The notes beneath the pieces were generated by a model. That model did no database searches. It had not been told where the DNA came from and saw only the letters and a list, made by a program, of their open reading frames with translations. The position numbers and the translations under genes were made by a program. A DNA stretch of 64,000 nt, taken from positions 434,001-498,000 of the forward strand of contig NZ_VRKN01000002.1 in NCBI RefSeq assembly GCF_008080435.1, given 5' to 3'. The DNA comes from Enterobacter asburiae. GTDB taxonomy: Bacteria; Pseudomonadota; Gammaproteobacteria; Enterobacterales; Enterobacteriaceae. Positions 31,352 to 40,851 of this stretch are shown piece after piece (the first letter of the stretch is position 1; the number at the start of each line of letters is the position of its first letter).

Positions 31352-33592
31352 TCAGGCGTCCGCGGAGGACGCCTCAGCTTCCAGCAGTGACTCAAGCGGT
31401 GCCGGCCTGCCAATCAGATAGCCCTGCACATAATCGATGCCTAGCGCGTGAACCGCGCTACGTATCTCTTCCGTCTCGACGTACTCAGCCACCACCAGCA
31501 TCTTCTTCATGCGCGCCAGATGGCAGATAGACGCCACGATCTGATAATCCAGGCTGTTGTTGACGATATTGCGGATAAAGCTGCCGTCAATCTTGAGAAT
31601 GTCGGCATCCACGCTTTTCAGCCGCGCATAGCTCGCATACCCGGTTCCAAAATCATCAATCGCAATACGTACCCCCATTTTCTGCAGCTGCTGGAGAATA
31701 TGTAGCGCCTGCTCCCTGCTGCCGAAAGTGCTGCACTCCGTCACCTCAAAAATCAGCTGCCACGGCTCAATGGCGTATTTCGTCAGCAGGCGACTCACCT
31801 CAAGCGGGAACTGCACCCGACACACGGTCGACGGGGCCAGATTAATGGCAAAGCGCTGGCCGGGCAGTCTTTCACGATGCGCTGCGAGGAAGCGCAGGGT
31901 ATGCTCCAGCACCCACAAATCCACCCGCGAGGACAGACCAAACTCCTGGGCGACGGGCAGGAATTGGTCGGGGGAGATCAATAGCCCGTTGATATCCGGC
32001 ATCCGCAGCAGGACTTCGTGATAGCGATCGCCACGCAGGCCGCGAACGGGTTGAACCAGCAGGGTGAATTCGTCGTTCTCGAGCGCCTTTTGCAGGCGGC
32101 TCATCATCGCGACTTTATCCTTCAGGTTGCGCTGCAAATGGACCGCACCACGCTGCTGAAGATTTTCCGGATGGTTGGAGGAGAGCGACAGATCGGCAAC
32201 CACCCCCAGTTCACCCAGCACCAGATAAAGATGGTTAACCGGGGACCGGACATAGCAATAGCTCACGCCAACCTGAGGCTGCAGCGGCATACCGTCCCAG
32301 ACAAAGCGGAACTGTTTGATATGCTCGTCCAGGGTTTCAATCCGCTGCTGGTGTGATTCCGCGTTGAGCCGTACCGCCATGTCATACCCGGTCAGGTGAT
32401 AGACCTGCTCATTGGGCTGGAGCGTGCCATTAACCCACTGCGCCAGCTGCTGTTTGTACTGAATGCGCAGCAACACGCCGTAATTTCGGCCCAGAATTTC
32501 CAGTTCCGGAATGCGCAGCAGGCAGAGCGCCGACCACGGGCTTTTCGCCAGATCGCGCGACAGCGCACGCAGGTTAGGCATATGGACGACCGGGTCGAGT
32601 AGCGCCAGCCTGCGGGAGCGTTTGTTCACCGCGCGCTGGCGAGTCGCCAGCATCGACATATAAATCACCACAAACGAGAAGACCAGGTAACTGGAAGAGG
32701 TGATCGCCAGCTGAATGTCATATCCCGGGTTCACCGGTATATAGCGGTAAAAATAGTGAATAGACACCAGCAGTACCGGTATCCAGATCAGCGACACCAG
32801 CTTATAGCCAAAACGCATCGCGCCCCAGAGCATCACCGGCATCAGCAGCGACAGGGTGTAGTTAGTGGTAAAAATGGAGCTGTTTTCATTCATCGGAAGC
32901 AGCAGCAGCGAAAGCAGCCCGCCAAGCGCGATAGCCCACATCAAAAACTCAGTAACCGTCACCTTTTTGTCTATCTGGGAACGGATCTGCGAGATAAGGC
33001 TTTTGATATAGCGCGGATGACGAATCAGGCGGATCAGCAGATAGCTCAACGGCACGCCCGTCAGCCCGCTGACCAGCAGCGTCTGATAGTTAATGAGCGT
33101 GCGAATATTGAGGGGGTTTAATCCCGCAAGGCTCTGCCGGCTCTCATACACGCCTAAATACACCGCAAACTGAAACAGCACCAGAAACAACGTCGCGGGG
33201 CAGAACGCCTGCCAGAAGATGCGCTGCGCCATCAGCCGGATGTCGCCGTACGCCGTCATATTCCGTCTGGGCGCAAACACCCGGTAGCCGCCCCAGCTGA
33301 GCACTAAAGGGACGATAAAATGGAGCACACCGGCGACGGTTTCAAACAGCCCGACCGAGGGGTAATAGCGGATAAACAGCGACAATACGATCCCGGGCAG
33401 CGCTTCCAGCCCAAAGAACATCATCAGTGAAAGCAAAAATGAGAGGGGTAAATAGTAGAGTGCCACAATGCCGTCGCCCAGCTGCGTGAACGTATTCGCG
33501 ACACTCAGTACGGGAAGTAAAACCACAGGCAAAATAAGCGGCAATGCCCACCAGCGGTTCTCATTGTTTTTCAGGAAAGCGAGAATGTTCAT
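31352..33592 (-). CDS. yfgF: YfgF-type cyclic-di-GMP phosphodiesterase (MASE1-like membrane sensor, degenerate GGDEF, EAL)
   Basis: This 746-residue protein has an N-terminal MASE1-like block of about eight to ten membrane helices (residues 1-310), a degenerate GGDEF domain without the signature (about 325-490) and a C-terminal EAL phosphodiesterase domain (about 500-740). The EAL motif reads EVLLR, and later catalytic blocks INLAPSTVC, EVTECSTF and IDDFGTGYASYARL are intact. Order and length match K-12 YfgF (747). I took the ATG at 33592 for alignment with K-12 YfgF length, although its ribosome binding site is weak. An in-frame ATG at 33643 is possible. It converges on ppx with a four-base gap. 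An FNR-like site lies upstream. Confidence 0.93.
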   Translation of the reverse strand: MNILAFLKNNENRWWALPLILPVVLLPVLSVANTFTQLGDGIVALYYLPLSFLLSLMMFFGLEALPGIVLSLFIRYYPSVGLFETVAGVLHFIVPLVLSWGGYRVFAPRRNMTAYGDIRLMAQRIFWQAFCPATLFLVLFQFAVYLGVYESRQSLAGLNPLNIRTLINYQTLLVSGLTGVPLSYLLIRLIRHPRYIKSLISQIRSQIDKKVTVTEFLMWAIALGGLLSLLLLPMNENSSIFTTNYTLSLLMPVMLWGAMRFGYKLVSLIWIPVLLVSIHYFYRYIPVNPGYDIQLAITSSSYLVFSFVVIYMSMLATRQRAVNKRSRRLALLDPVVHMPNLRALSRDLAKSPWSALCLLRIPELEILGRNYGVLLRIQYKQQLAQWVNGTLQPNEQVYHLTGYDMAVRLNAESHQQRIETLDEHIKQFRFVWDGMPLQPQVGVSYCYVRSPVNHLYLVLGELGVVADLSLSSNHPENLQQRGAVHLQRNLKDKVAMMSRLQKALENDEFTLLVQPVRGLRGDRYHEVLLRMPDINGLLISPDQFLPVAQEFGLSSRVDLWVLEHTLRFLAAHRERLPGQRFAINLAPSTVCRVQFPLEVSRLLTKYAIEPWQLIFEVTECSTFGSREQALHILQQLQKMGVRIAIDDFGTGYASYARLKSVDADILKIDGSFIRNIVNNSLDYQIVASICHLARMKKMLVVAEYVETEEIRSAVHALGIDYVQGYLIGRPAPLESLLEAEASSADA

Positions 33593-33945
33593 AGATGCCC
33601 GGTTAAACCCCTTTCGCTCCAGAGGGAAAATAAAGACAGGCATCCAACCTGACGTACGCGGCCGCCCGGCGGCGTGCGGGGCGAACAGTGTGGAGGAAGG
33701 ATTTTAAATATCAGGGCCGGGAACCCGTTGACTTAAATCAAACTAATTTACGCAAATATCTTTTTGCGGCGTTTTTTTGAAATCATTTTCTTCATATTAT
33801 CAATATGGTAAATGCATTAATTAATTTCAATAACATTAATTAATGTAAACATTGACGGTTATTTACACGCTACAGAATTGACCCCACCTTCCCGCTGTGC
33901 CTTAATGTCCTCATCGCCCAAAAGGGCTTACCCAGGATAAACAGA
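33593..33945. other. Divergent intergenic region between yfgF and yfgG
   Basis: These 353 bases hold promoters only as far as I can see. The left part is GC-rich and the centre (33750-33860) is strikingly AT-rich, with repeated ATTAAT, perhaps a nucleoid-protein binding stretch. An FNR-type site is at 33728-33741. I find no supported small gene. Confidence 0.55.
33728..33741. promoter_or_regulatory. FNR-type site upstream of yfgF
   Basis: TTGACTTAAATCAA matches the FNR consensus TTGATNNNNATCAA at nine of ten specified bases. It lies about 136 bases upstream of the yfgF start. K-12 yfgF is reported as FNR-dependent and active anaerobically, which fits. Confidence 0.65.
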
Positions 33946-34134
33946 GTGAGTCAGGTCACGCGTATGCGCAAACGACATCAATTTAACACCCGAATGACCC
34001 GCATCATACTGCTCATCAGCTTCCTGTTTTTCTTTGGCCGCTTCGTTTACTCTTCGATTGGCGCCTGGTATCACCATCAGGACAAAACCCAGTCGCAGCA
34101 GTCCAGCCTGACCGTCGACACCGCTGACCGCTAG
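33946..34134 (+). CDS. yfgG: YfgG small membrane protein
   Basis: This 62-residue protein matches K-12 YfgG. It has a basic N-terminus (MRKRHQFNTRMTR), one transmembrane helix at about residues 19-38 (IILLISFLFFFGRFVYSSI) and a polar tail. It starts at GTG 33946. YfgG has been linked to nickel/cobalt stress in K-12, but the mechanism is unclear. Its stop region overlaps the 3' end of the convergent LysR gene by four bases. Confidence 0.9.
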   Translation: MSQVTRMRKRHQFNTRMTRIILLISFLFFFGRFVYSSIGAWYHHQDKTQSQQSSLTVDTADR

Positions 34135-35021
34135 GCCGCCGGATGGTTTTGCACTATCCGAATAATGCCTGCTATCCCTTTGCTGAGGATTTTATCCTGT
34201 CGCATCACCACCGCCAGCTGCCGCTGCAGCATGGGCGTAAGCGACATCACGCATAGCCCTTCACGATCGGCATCCTGTTCGACCGCCATTCGCGGCACGA
34301 TACTGTAGCCCAGCCCCGCGCAAACCATGCGTTTGATCGCCTCGATGCTGCCAAGCTGCATCACCGGCGCGATAGCTAATCCACTGGCTGCAAACCAGCC
34401 ATCGATCAGCGCCCGGGTACCGCTGCCTGATTCAAAGGCAATCAGCGGCTGAGCGTGCAGCGCCTCCGGGGTGAACGCCCTGAAAGCATCCTGCTGCTCC
34501 CGCGACGCGATAAAGACAAACTCTTCGTCCATCACCGGCATGACGTCCAGCGCTCTGCCGCTCACCGGCAGCGTCACCAGCCCCATATCGAGACGGTTCT
34601 CTTCGATGGCCCTGACGATGTCAAGGGTGTTGCCCGTCGTTACCCCCACGCGCAGGAGCGGATAGTCCTGGCGCAGCTTCTCCAGCAGCGGCGGCAGAAG
34701 ATGAATGCAGGCAGTTGCCCCCGTACCCAGCGTAATGGTGCCGCTCACATCATGGCTGAATGCACTCACGGACCGGATAGCGTCATCCACCGCCTGCTGA
34801 ATACGCTCCCCATGTACCAGCAAAGCCTGTCCGGCAGCCGTAGCCTTAATCCCCCGCCCGGTCCGCTCCACCAGCCGCGTTTGCAAAAACTGCTCCAGCT
34901 GGCGTATTTGCAGGCTGACGGCGGGCTGGGAAATGCCCAGCACATCCGCAGCCGCTGAAAAGCTGCCGCGCTGGATCACCAGACGGAACGTGGCGAGATA
35001 GCCCAGATTAAGCGTCGTCAT
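34131..35021 (-). CDS. LysR-family transcriptional regulator
   Basis: This 296-residue regulator has the LysR winged helix at residues 5-65 (FRLVIQRGSFSAAADVLGISQPAVSLQIRQ region) and a periplasmic-binding-like effector domain at about 90-290. It diverges from an MFS transporter gene across 97 bases, the usual arrangement of a LysR protein with its target. I do not recognise a named orthologue. The effector is unknown. Confidence 0.9.
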   Translation of the reverse strand: MTTLNLGYLATFRLVIQRGSFSAAADVLGISQPAVSLQIRQLEQFLQTRLVERTGRGIKATAAGQALLVHGERIQQAVDDAIRSVSAFSHDVSGTITLGTGATACIHLLPPLLEKLRQDYPLLRVGVTTGNTLDIVRAIEENRLDMGLVTLPVSGRALDVMPVMDEEFVFIASREQQDAFRAFTPEALHAQPLIAFESGSGTRALIDGWFAASGLAIAPVMQLGSIEAIKRMVCAGLGYSIVPRMAVEQDADREGLCVMSLTPMLQRQLAVVMRQDKILSKGIAGIIRIVQNHPAA

Positions 35022-35118
35022 TCAAAGTTTCTCTTATACCGCGCATAAGGTTGCGGCCCTGCCAGCACAATAGCGCGCGAGTTATGCTCAGGACAACTGC
35101 ATAGCGGAATGAAAAATA

Positions 35119-36348
35119 ATGGAAACACCTGCCCTGCCTCGCCGCCTCGCCCTCATGGCGGGATGTAATCAACTCATCAACTGGGGGATCTCGTTTTATA
35201 TGCCCGGCACCTTCGCGCTGGCCATTGCAGCCGACCGGGGATGGTCATCCCCGCAGATTTACCTCGGCCTGACGCTGGCGATGCTGGTGATGGCGGCGGT
35301 TTCTCCGTTTGTCGCCCGCCTGCTGGCACGCTTTGGCGGTCAGAAGGTGGTGATGAGCGGAACGTTGCTGATCGCCGCAAGCTGCGCAGGGATGGCGTAT
35401 ATCCAGACGCTTTTTGGCTGGTACTGCGCCTGGCTGGTGACCGGTATAGGGATGCGCCTGTCGCTGTACGATGCGCTGTTCGCCGCTCTGGTGAACCTCT
35501 ACGGGCAGCAGGCGCGAAGAACAATTTCACGCGTCACGCTGGCGGGCGGGCTGGCCTCCGCCGTCTTCTGGCCGCTGGGCGATGCTCTGCTTCAGGTGAT
35601 GAGCTGGCAGGAGGCGCTGTGCGTCTATGCTCTCTTCGGCCTGCTGAGCGCGGCGCTGATAAGAACGCTCCCCCGGCAGCGGCTGACGGTGACGACAAAG
35701 GTCACCGCGCCGCCTCTGAACAACGAACGGCGTAACGGCTGGCTTTATGCCGCCTTCATTGCCCTCATCACCTTTGTCTCGAACGGCACGTCCACCCATC
35801 TACCGGAGTTTATTGCCCACTTCGGCCTGCCTGTCGCCATCGGCATGCTGTGGGGGATCGGCCAGACGGGTGCTCGCTCTATAGAGGTGCTGGCGGGTGC
35901 CCGCTTAACCCCCTTCAGGTTAACGCTTTTTACCGCGCTCGCCATGCCGCTCTGCTTTCTTCTGGGGATGAGCAGCACGCTGTTTGTCTGGTGCGCAGCC
36001 GGTTTTGTGCTGGGCTATGGCGCCATCAACGGGCTGGTCACCATCGTGAAAGCCACGCTGCCGCTGGAACTGTTTAGCACCGAAAGCTATGCCCGCCGCA
36101 CCGGCATGCTGCTTATCCCCGGCCAACTGATGGCGGCAGCCTCACCGTTTGCCTATGCGTGGCTGAATAAAACGCTGGGGATCGCGGGCGCAATGTGGGT
36201 TTCAACGGGCCTGACGCTGGTGATTGCCGGGCTGGCGATAGCGATTGTGCACCGTCCCGGCAGGCAAACTGTATCGCACTGTATCCAGAACGCCACGCTG
36301 ACAATCGGGTACAAAACGCCGCCTCCGGCAAATATCTCCGATACATAA
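35119..36348 (+). CDS. MFS transporter
   Basis: This 409-residue protein has about twelve hydrophobic segments in two halves with a polar central loop around residues 185-205, typical of the major facilitator superfamily. The loop between helices 2 and 3 carries ARLLARFGGQKVVMSG, a divergent motif A. No substrate can be read from the sequence. It is probably regulated by the divergent LysR protein and is followed after 51 bases by a secreted hydrolase gene, perhaps in the same transcript. Confidence 0.88.
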   Translation: METPALPRRLALMAGCNQLINWGISFYMPGTFALAIAADRGWSSPQIYLGLTLAMLVMAAVSPFVARLLARFGGQKVVMSGTLLIAASCAGMAYIQTLFGWYCAWLVTGIGMRLSLYDALFAALVNLYGQQARRTISRVTLAGGLASAVFWPLGDALLQVMSWQEALCVYALFGLLSAALIRTLPRQRLTVTTKVTAPPLNNERRNGWLYAAFIALITFVSNGTSTHLPEFIAHFGLPVAIGMLWGIGQTGARSIEVLAGARLTPFRLTLFTALAMPLCFLLGMSSTLFVWCAAGFVLGYGAINGLVTIVKATLPLELFSTESYARRTGMLLIPGQLMAAASPFAYAWLNKTLGIAGAMWVSTGLTLVIAGLAIAIVHRPGRQTVSHCIQNATLTIGYKTPPPANISDT

Positions 36349-36399
36349 AAATGGTTTTCTTTCCCTACCGCCATTCAGAACCGATGAGGAGAGAGACCG

Positions 36400-37143
36400 A
36401 TGATCCGACATTATTTGCTGTTCCCCCTACTTGCCCTGGCCTCGGCCAGCGCCTTTGCGGAAAGTAAAACCAGCGTCGTGCTGGTCCACGGCGCGTTTGC
36501 CGACGGCAGCAGCTGGAATAAGGTGATTACCCTGTTGCAGAAACAGCACGCAGAGGTCATTGCCGTCCAGCTCCCGCTCACCTCGCTTAAAGATGACGTT
36601 GCGGCCACGCGGCGAGCCATCGCCCGCGCCCAGGGTAACGTGGTGCTGGTGGGCCACTCCTGGGGCGGCACCGTGATTAGCGAGGCGGGCAACGATGCGC
36701 GGGTAAAATCGCTGGTGTATGTGGCGGCGTTCGCGCCGGACTCCGGCCAGTCGACGGCGGATCTGGCAGGACGCTATCCTGCCCCGCCGGGCAGCGCGGG
36801 CATTGCTAAAACGGCGGACGGCTATTTATACCTGCCGACAGGAGCCGTAAGGAAGGACTTCGTGCCTGACGTGAAGCCAACCATTCAAGATACGATTGCA
36901 GCTACGCAGGGGCCAATTAAGGCTGAGGCGTTTGGTGAAAAGGTTGCCCACGCGGCGTGGCATGACAAACCGAGCTGGTATGTGGTCAGCAAGAATGATC
37001 GAATGATCAACCCCGATCTTGAACGGGCGATGGCGAAGACGATTCACGCGAAAACCGCCGAGGTGGCGGCAAGCCACGTGTCGATGGTCAGCCAGCCGCA
37101 AATCGTTGCCCGGGCGATTGAGCAGGCGATTGAAGCAAAGTAA
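36400..37143 (+). CDS. Exported alpha/beta hydrolase
   Basis: This 247-residue hydrolase has a cleavable signal peptide (about 20 residues, ending in SAFA), so it acts in the periplasm. The alpha/beta-hydrolase triad is S87 in GHSWGG, D200 in KNDRMI and H226 in ASHVSM, and the oxyanion segment VLVHGAFADGSSW is at residues 27-39. Similar proteins are annotated as esterases or related to salicylate-binding SABP2-type hydrolases. The substrate is unknown. It follows the MFS gene and a GAGGAGAG ribosome binding site is present. Confidence 0.9.
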   Translation: MIRHYLLFPLLALASASAFAESKTSVVLVHGAFADGSSWNKVITLLQKQHAEVIAVQLPLTSLKDDVAATRRAIARAQGNVVLVGHSWGGTVISEAGNDARVKSLVYVAAFAPDSGQSTADLAGRYPAPPGSAGIAKTADGYLYLPTGAVRKDFVPDVKPTIQDTIAATQGPIKAEAFGEKVAHAAWHDKPSWYVVSKNDRMINPDLERAMAKTIHAKTAEVAASHVSMVSQPQIVARAIEQAIEAK

Positions 37144-37154
37144 TATTTTGCGAA

Positions 37155-37186
37155 TTGTAGGCCGGGTAAGCGCAGCGCCACCCGGC
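37155..37186. repeat. REP-type palindrome
   Basis: TTGTAGGCCGGGTAAGCGCA continues to GCGCCACCCGGC. It sits between the convergent hydrolase gene and iolB. Confidence 0.8.
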
Positions 37187-37198
37187 AAAAAAACAACC

Positions 37199-38023
37199 TC
37201 AGCGCCCGCCATCCGCGGGATAATCGCGATTAATCCACGCGTGGTCCTCTTCCCAGGTGAACATCCATTTGCGCACCGGTCCGGCCATCACGTTGAGGTA
37301 GTAGCTGTCATACCCGGCCATCGTCGCCACCGGGTGATAACCCTTCGGCACCATCACCACGTCACGGTTGTAGACCGCCATGCACTCATCCAGCGTTCTG
37401 TCGTCGGTGTAGACGCGCTGCATGCAGAACCCCTGCTCCGGATTGAGGCGATGGTAGTAGGTCTCCTCCAGATACGTCTCCTGGGGTGGGTTATCCGTGT
37501 CGTGCTTGTGGCTCGGGTACGAGCTGGTGCAGCCCTCATTGGTCCACACTTCCACCACCAGCAGGCTGTCGGCGGGCTTGTCTTCCGGCAAAATGTTGTG
37601 CACATAGCGCTGGTTGTGCCCCTTTCCGCGCGCCTCGCCGTCGATATCCTGCGGCGCAATCAGCCGCGTCGGATACGTGCCTTTGCCCGGCGCGGCGCAG
37701 ACCGCCAGCTCCAGCTTCGTCAGCGCCTTCACCTGCACCGTCTCCTGCGGGGCGACGTAAACCGCCCACGGCTTGATGCGCTCGAACGGGCTCATCCGTT
37801 CGCCGATGTCGTTAAACTGCGCGGAAGGCGTGCTGATGGAGGCCCGCCCGGCGACCAGCACCAGGCAGCGCTCTTCGCTGACGGCGGGCAGCGTCAGCGT
37901 CTGCCCCTCCTGCAGCTCATACGCCTCAAAGCCGACGTAGCCCCATCCCGCGCTTTCCGACGTGACGGACTGAGTGCGACCCTCCGCGTTCGGCTGTTGC
38001 CAGCGTGATAACAGACGTGACAT
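37199..38023 (-). CDS. iolB: IolB, 5-deoxy-glucuronate isomerase
   Basis: IolB converts 5-deoxy-D-glucuronate to 2-deoxy-5-keto-D-gluconate in myo-inositol catabolism. The 274 residues form the bicupin fold; the metal-binding histidine cluster is seen in SYPSHKHDTD and the later glutamate in QETYLEETYYHR, with a last His in PKGYHPV. It is the last gene of the leftward iolG-to-iolB run and starts nine bases after iolE. Confidence 0.95.
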   Translation of the reverse strand: MSRLLSRWQQPNAEGRTQSVTSESAGWGYVGFEAYELQEGQTLTLPAVSEERCLVLVAGRASISTPSAQFNDIGERMSPFERIKPWAVYVAPQETVQVKALTKLELAVCAAPGKGTYPTRLIAPQDIDGEARGKGHNQRYVHNILPEDKPADSLLVVEVWTNEGCTSSYPSHKHDTDNPPQETYLEETYYHRLNPEQGFCMQRVYTDDRTLDECMAVYNRDVVMVPKGYHPVATMAGYDSYYLNVMAGPVRKWMFTWEEDHAWINRDYPADGGR

Positions 38024-38032
38024 GTCTCCTCC

Positions 38033-38923
38033 TCAAATCAGTCCGGCGTCGCGCGCCAGGCGGCTCAGGTTGTTATACCCCAGACGGGCGTAGGTCAGCG
38101 GATGGGCAATCGCCGGATCCTGCTCCGCCTCCACCACCAGCCAGCCGTGATAATCCTGCGCCTTCAGCAGCCGCATGATCGGCGGGTAATCGACGCAGCC
38201 GTCGCCCGGCACGGTAAACACGCCGCTCAGCACCGCATCGAGGAAGCTGGTTTTACGGTTTTTGACGTCCGCCAGCACGTCGGCACGCACGTCTTTGCAG
38301 TGAACGTGGTTGATGCGTGACGCCCAGCGCTGCGCCACCGCCAGCGGATCGGCCCCGGCAAAGGTCAGATGGCCGGTATCCAGCAGTAACCCCACCGCTT
38401 CGCCGGTGTAAGTCATCAGGTTGTCCACGTCGTCGGCGGACTCAATCACCGTCCCCATATGGTGATGGTAGGCAATCTGCACGCCCTGCTGCTGGGTGTA
38501 GCGGGCAAATTCGGTGAGCTTCTCGCCATACTCCTTCCAGCGTTCCTGCGGGAAGCGCGGGCGCAGATGCACCGGGGTCTGCTGCTCGCCGTGAATACAG
38601 CCGCTCACTTCCGCAAACACCAGCACTTTTGCCCCCAGTTCACGCAGCAGCGTCAGGTGCGACTGCACGGCGGCAATCTCCTCCTCCACGCTGCGCTCCA
38701 GCAGGCGGCCGGAGTACCAGCCGGAGACCAGCTGCAGGTCGTGGCGCTGCAAAACAGGGCCAAGCAGGCGCGCTTCACGCGGGAATTTATTGCCCAGTTC
38801 GAAACCGGCAAAACCGGCCTCTTTTCCTTCACTCAGACAGGTCTCCAGCGACGTCTCCGCGCCGAGAGAAGGCAGATCGTCGTTCGTCCATGTCAGCGGG
38901 TTAATGCCTAATTGCACACTCAT
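38033..38923 (-). CDS. iolE: IolE, inosose (2-keto-myo-inositol) dehydratase
   Basis: IolE dehydrates scyllo-inosose to 3D-3,5/4-trihydroxycyclohexane-1,2-dione. The 296-residue TIM-barrel protein belongs to the xylose-isomerase-like family, with metal-site blocks AYHHHMGTVIES, LLLDTGHLTFAG and INHVHCKDVR, and VVEAEQDPA near the end. The ATG at 38923 follows GGAGACGACA and gives the family N-terminus MSVQLGINPLTW. An upstream ATG would overlap iolC. It follows the iolC stop by 11 bases. Confidence 0.95.
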   Translation of the reverse strand: MSVQLGINPLTWTNDDLPSLGAETSLETCLSEGKEAGFAGFELGNKFPREARLLGPVLQRHDLQLVSGWYSGRLLERSVEEEIAAVQSHLTLLRELGAKVLVFAEVSGCIHGEQQTPVHLRPRFPQERWKEYGEKLTEFARYTQQQGVQIAYHHHMGTVIESADDVDNLMTYTGEAVGLLLDTGHLTFAGADPLAVAQRWASRINHVHCKDVRADVLADVKNRKTSFLDAVLSGVFTVPGDGCVDYPPIMRLLKAQDYHGWLVVEAEQDPAIAHPLTYARLGYNNLSRLARDAGLI

Positions 38924-38934
38924 TGTCGTCTCCA

Positions 38935-40839
38935 TTATGCGTGTCCGCGCTCGCGCCACCAGGCGATAAGCTGCAGGTAGTTGTCCCGGATGCGCGCCAC
39001 CAGCTGCGCATCGTCAATATCGTGCTTCAGCCACGCGCGGGAGGCATCGCCAAACAGCGTGCGCCCCACGGCGAAGCCTTTTACTACCGTCTGCCCCGCT
39101 GCGGCTTTGAAGTCGGCGCGCAGCTGTTCCGCCGGGGCGTCCAGGCCGAGGATCACCACCCCGCGGCAGTGCGGGTCCCGGCGTTCGATAATCTCGCTCA
39201 GCGCCGTCCAGCCGTCGGCGGAGAGCGGCGGCAGCTTCCACCAGTCCGGGTAAATGCCGAGGTTGTAGAAGCGGGAAATGGCGCGCAGGTAGAGCTCGTC
39301 GCTGCGCGGCATGCTGGCGGGCAGGATCACCTCCAGCAGCAGCTCGTGCCCGGACTGGCAGCAGGCGTGGTACACCTCGGCGATTTTCTGCTCCTGCTCC
39401 AGGCGCAGGCCGTGGGCATCTTCCGGGTGGAAGAAGACCAGGCACTTCACCACGTGCTCCTGCGGCCAGCAGATAAGCTGGGTGCCGATGTTGCCGTGCT
39501 CCATCTCCAGCGGCCGGGATCCCGGCAGCTCAATGGGGCGACCAATCCACCACCCTTCGCCGGTGATGGCGTTCAGCGCGTCCTGACCAAATGTGCCGTC
39601 GCACAGCAGACCGGCTTTGCCCTCCAGCCCGGCGCGGCTCGCCGCCTCGCGGCTGGCCTGCAGGATCAGCTGCTTCAGCGCCGGAATGCGCTTAAGCGAC
39701 GCGCCGCACTGCATCGCCATATCCTCAAGCTGGCTGCGGTGGTCGAAGGCCATCACGCACAGCTCCGGCCACTCGCGGCGGCGGGTGGTCACCCGGTGGA
39801 GATGGTTAAGACGCGGGTCGAGATCCGGACGCGGCACATTCGCAGCGCGGGAAAGATAGTCATCCAGCTCGATTTTGCTCGGCATCGCCGGGGCGCAGCC
39901 GTGGCGCGAAACCACCAGCGCGCCGCAGGCGTTGGCGTAGCGGCACGCCTGCTCCCAGCCCTCGTCGTTCAGGTAGCCGCGCAGCAGGCCGGACATAAAC
40001 GCGTCCCCCGCCCCGAGAACGTTCAGCACCTCCACGCGCACGCCGGTCACCGTCAGGCCGTCGTCCAGCCGGGGCGGAATGGCGTCGGTGTAGACCGAGC
40101 AGCCGAGCGCGCCGCGTTTGCAGACCAGCGCAGCGTCACTGACGGCGCGCACCTGCCCCAGCGCCTGCAGGGTCTCCGTGCTGCCGCCCGCAATGTGAAA
40201 CTCCTCTTCGGTGCCGACAATGACGTCAAAGAGGTGCAGCACCTCCTGCAGCTCGCGGGTGACCGTATCGGCGGCGATGAAGCGCGTTTCGCCATCGCCT
40301 AAGGCGGTCAGCCCCCACAGCACCGGACGGTAGTCGATGTCAAGCACCGTGCGCACGCCGTGACGGCGGGCATAGCCCAGCGCCGTCAGCACCGCCTCGC
40401 GGGTCTGAGGATGAGAAAGATGCGTCCCGGTGATGGCAAGACAACGTGCGGAGGCAATGTAGCTTTCGTCCACATCGCTGGCGGTAATGGCCATATCCGC
40501 GCAGTTATCGCGATAAAAAATCAGTGGAAAGGTGTCCCGGTCTTTAATGCCGAGTAGCACCAGCGCCGTCAAGCGCTCTTTGTCGGTGATCAGATGGCTG
40601 GTATCGCAGCCCACCTGGTTGAGCTCTTCCCGCAGGAAGCGGCCCATATGTTCATCGCCGACGCGCGCCAGCATCGACGAGCGCAGGCCCTGACGCGCGG
40701 TGCCGTACGCCACGTTGCCGGACGAGCCGCCGAGGTATTTGGCGAAGCTCGACACATCCTCCAGACGGGCACCAATCTGCTGACTGTAGAGGTCTACCGC
40801 CACGCGGCCCATGCATATCACATCAAACTGCTTTTCCAC
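38935..40839 (-). CDS. iolC: IolC fused to a DUF2090 domain: 5-dehydro-2-deoxygluconokinase / probable 6-phospho aldolase
   Basis: The first half (about residues 1-325) is a PfkB/ribokinase-family kinase with YLGGSSGNVAYGTARQG near residue 40 and the anion-hole motif NVLGAGDAFMSG with the catalytic Asp. It phosphorylates 2-deoxy-5-keto-D-gluconate. The second half (about 335-634) is a DUF2090 domain, TIM-barrel-like and related to class I aldolases, which is annotated in such fusions as 5-dehydro-2-deoxyphosphogluconate aldolase (the IolJ step). No separate iolJ is present here, which agrees. The start is GTG 40839 behind GAGGTATCAAC. Confidence 0.93.
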   Translation of the reverse strand: MEKQFDVICMGRVAVDLYSQQIGARLEDVSSFAKYLGGSSGNVAYGTARQGLRSSMLARVGDEHMGRFLREELNQVGCDTSHLITDKERLTALVLLGIKDRDTFPLIFYRDNCADMAITASDVDESYIASARCLAITGTHLSHPQTREAVLTALGYARRHGVRTVLDIDYRPVLWGLTALGDGETRFIAADTVTRELQEVLHLFDVIVGTEEEFHIAGGSTETLQALGQVRAVSDAALVCKRGALGCSVYTDAIPPRLDDGLTVTGVRVEVLNVLGAGDAFMSGLLRGYLNDEGWEQACRYANACGALVVSRHGCAPAMPSKIELDDYLSRAANVPRPDLDPRLNHLHRVTTRRREWPELCVMAFDHRSQLEDMAMQCGASLKRIPALKQLILQASREAASRAGLEGKAGLLCDGTFGQDALNAITGEGWWIGRPIELPGSRPLEMEHGNIGTQLICWPQEHVVKCLVFFHPEDAHGLRLEQEQKIAEVYHACCQSGHELLLEVILPASMPRSDELYLRAISRFYNLGIYPDWWKLPPLSADGWTALSEIIERRDPHCRGVVILGLDAPAEQLRADFKAAAGQTVVKGFAVGRTLFGDASRAWLKHDIDDAQLVARIRDNYLQLIAWWRERGHA

Positions 40840-40851
40840 GTTGATACCTCT

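Noticed and set aside
38923..40302. Long open frame antisense to iolC
   Set aside because: It mirrors a GC-rich gene and encodes a His/Arg/Ala-rich sequence with no recognisable domain. The iolC reading frame is well supported.
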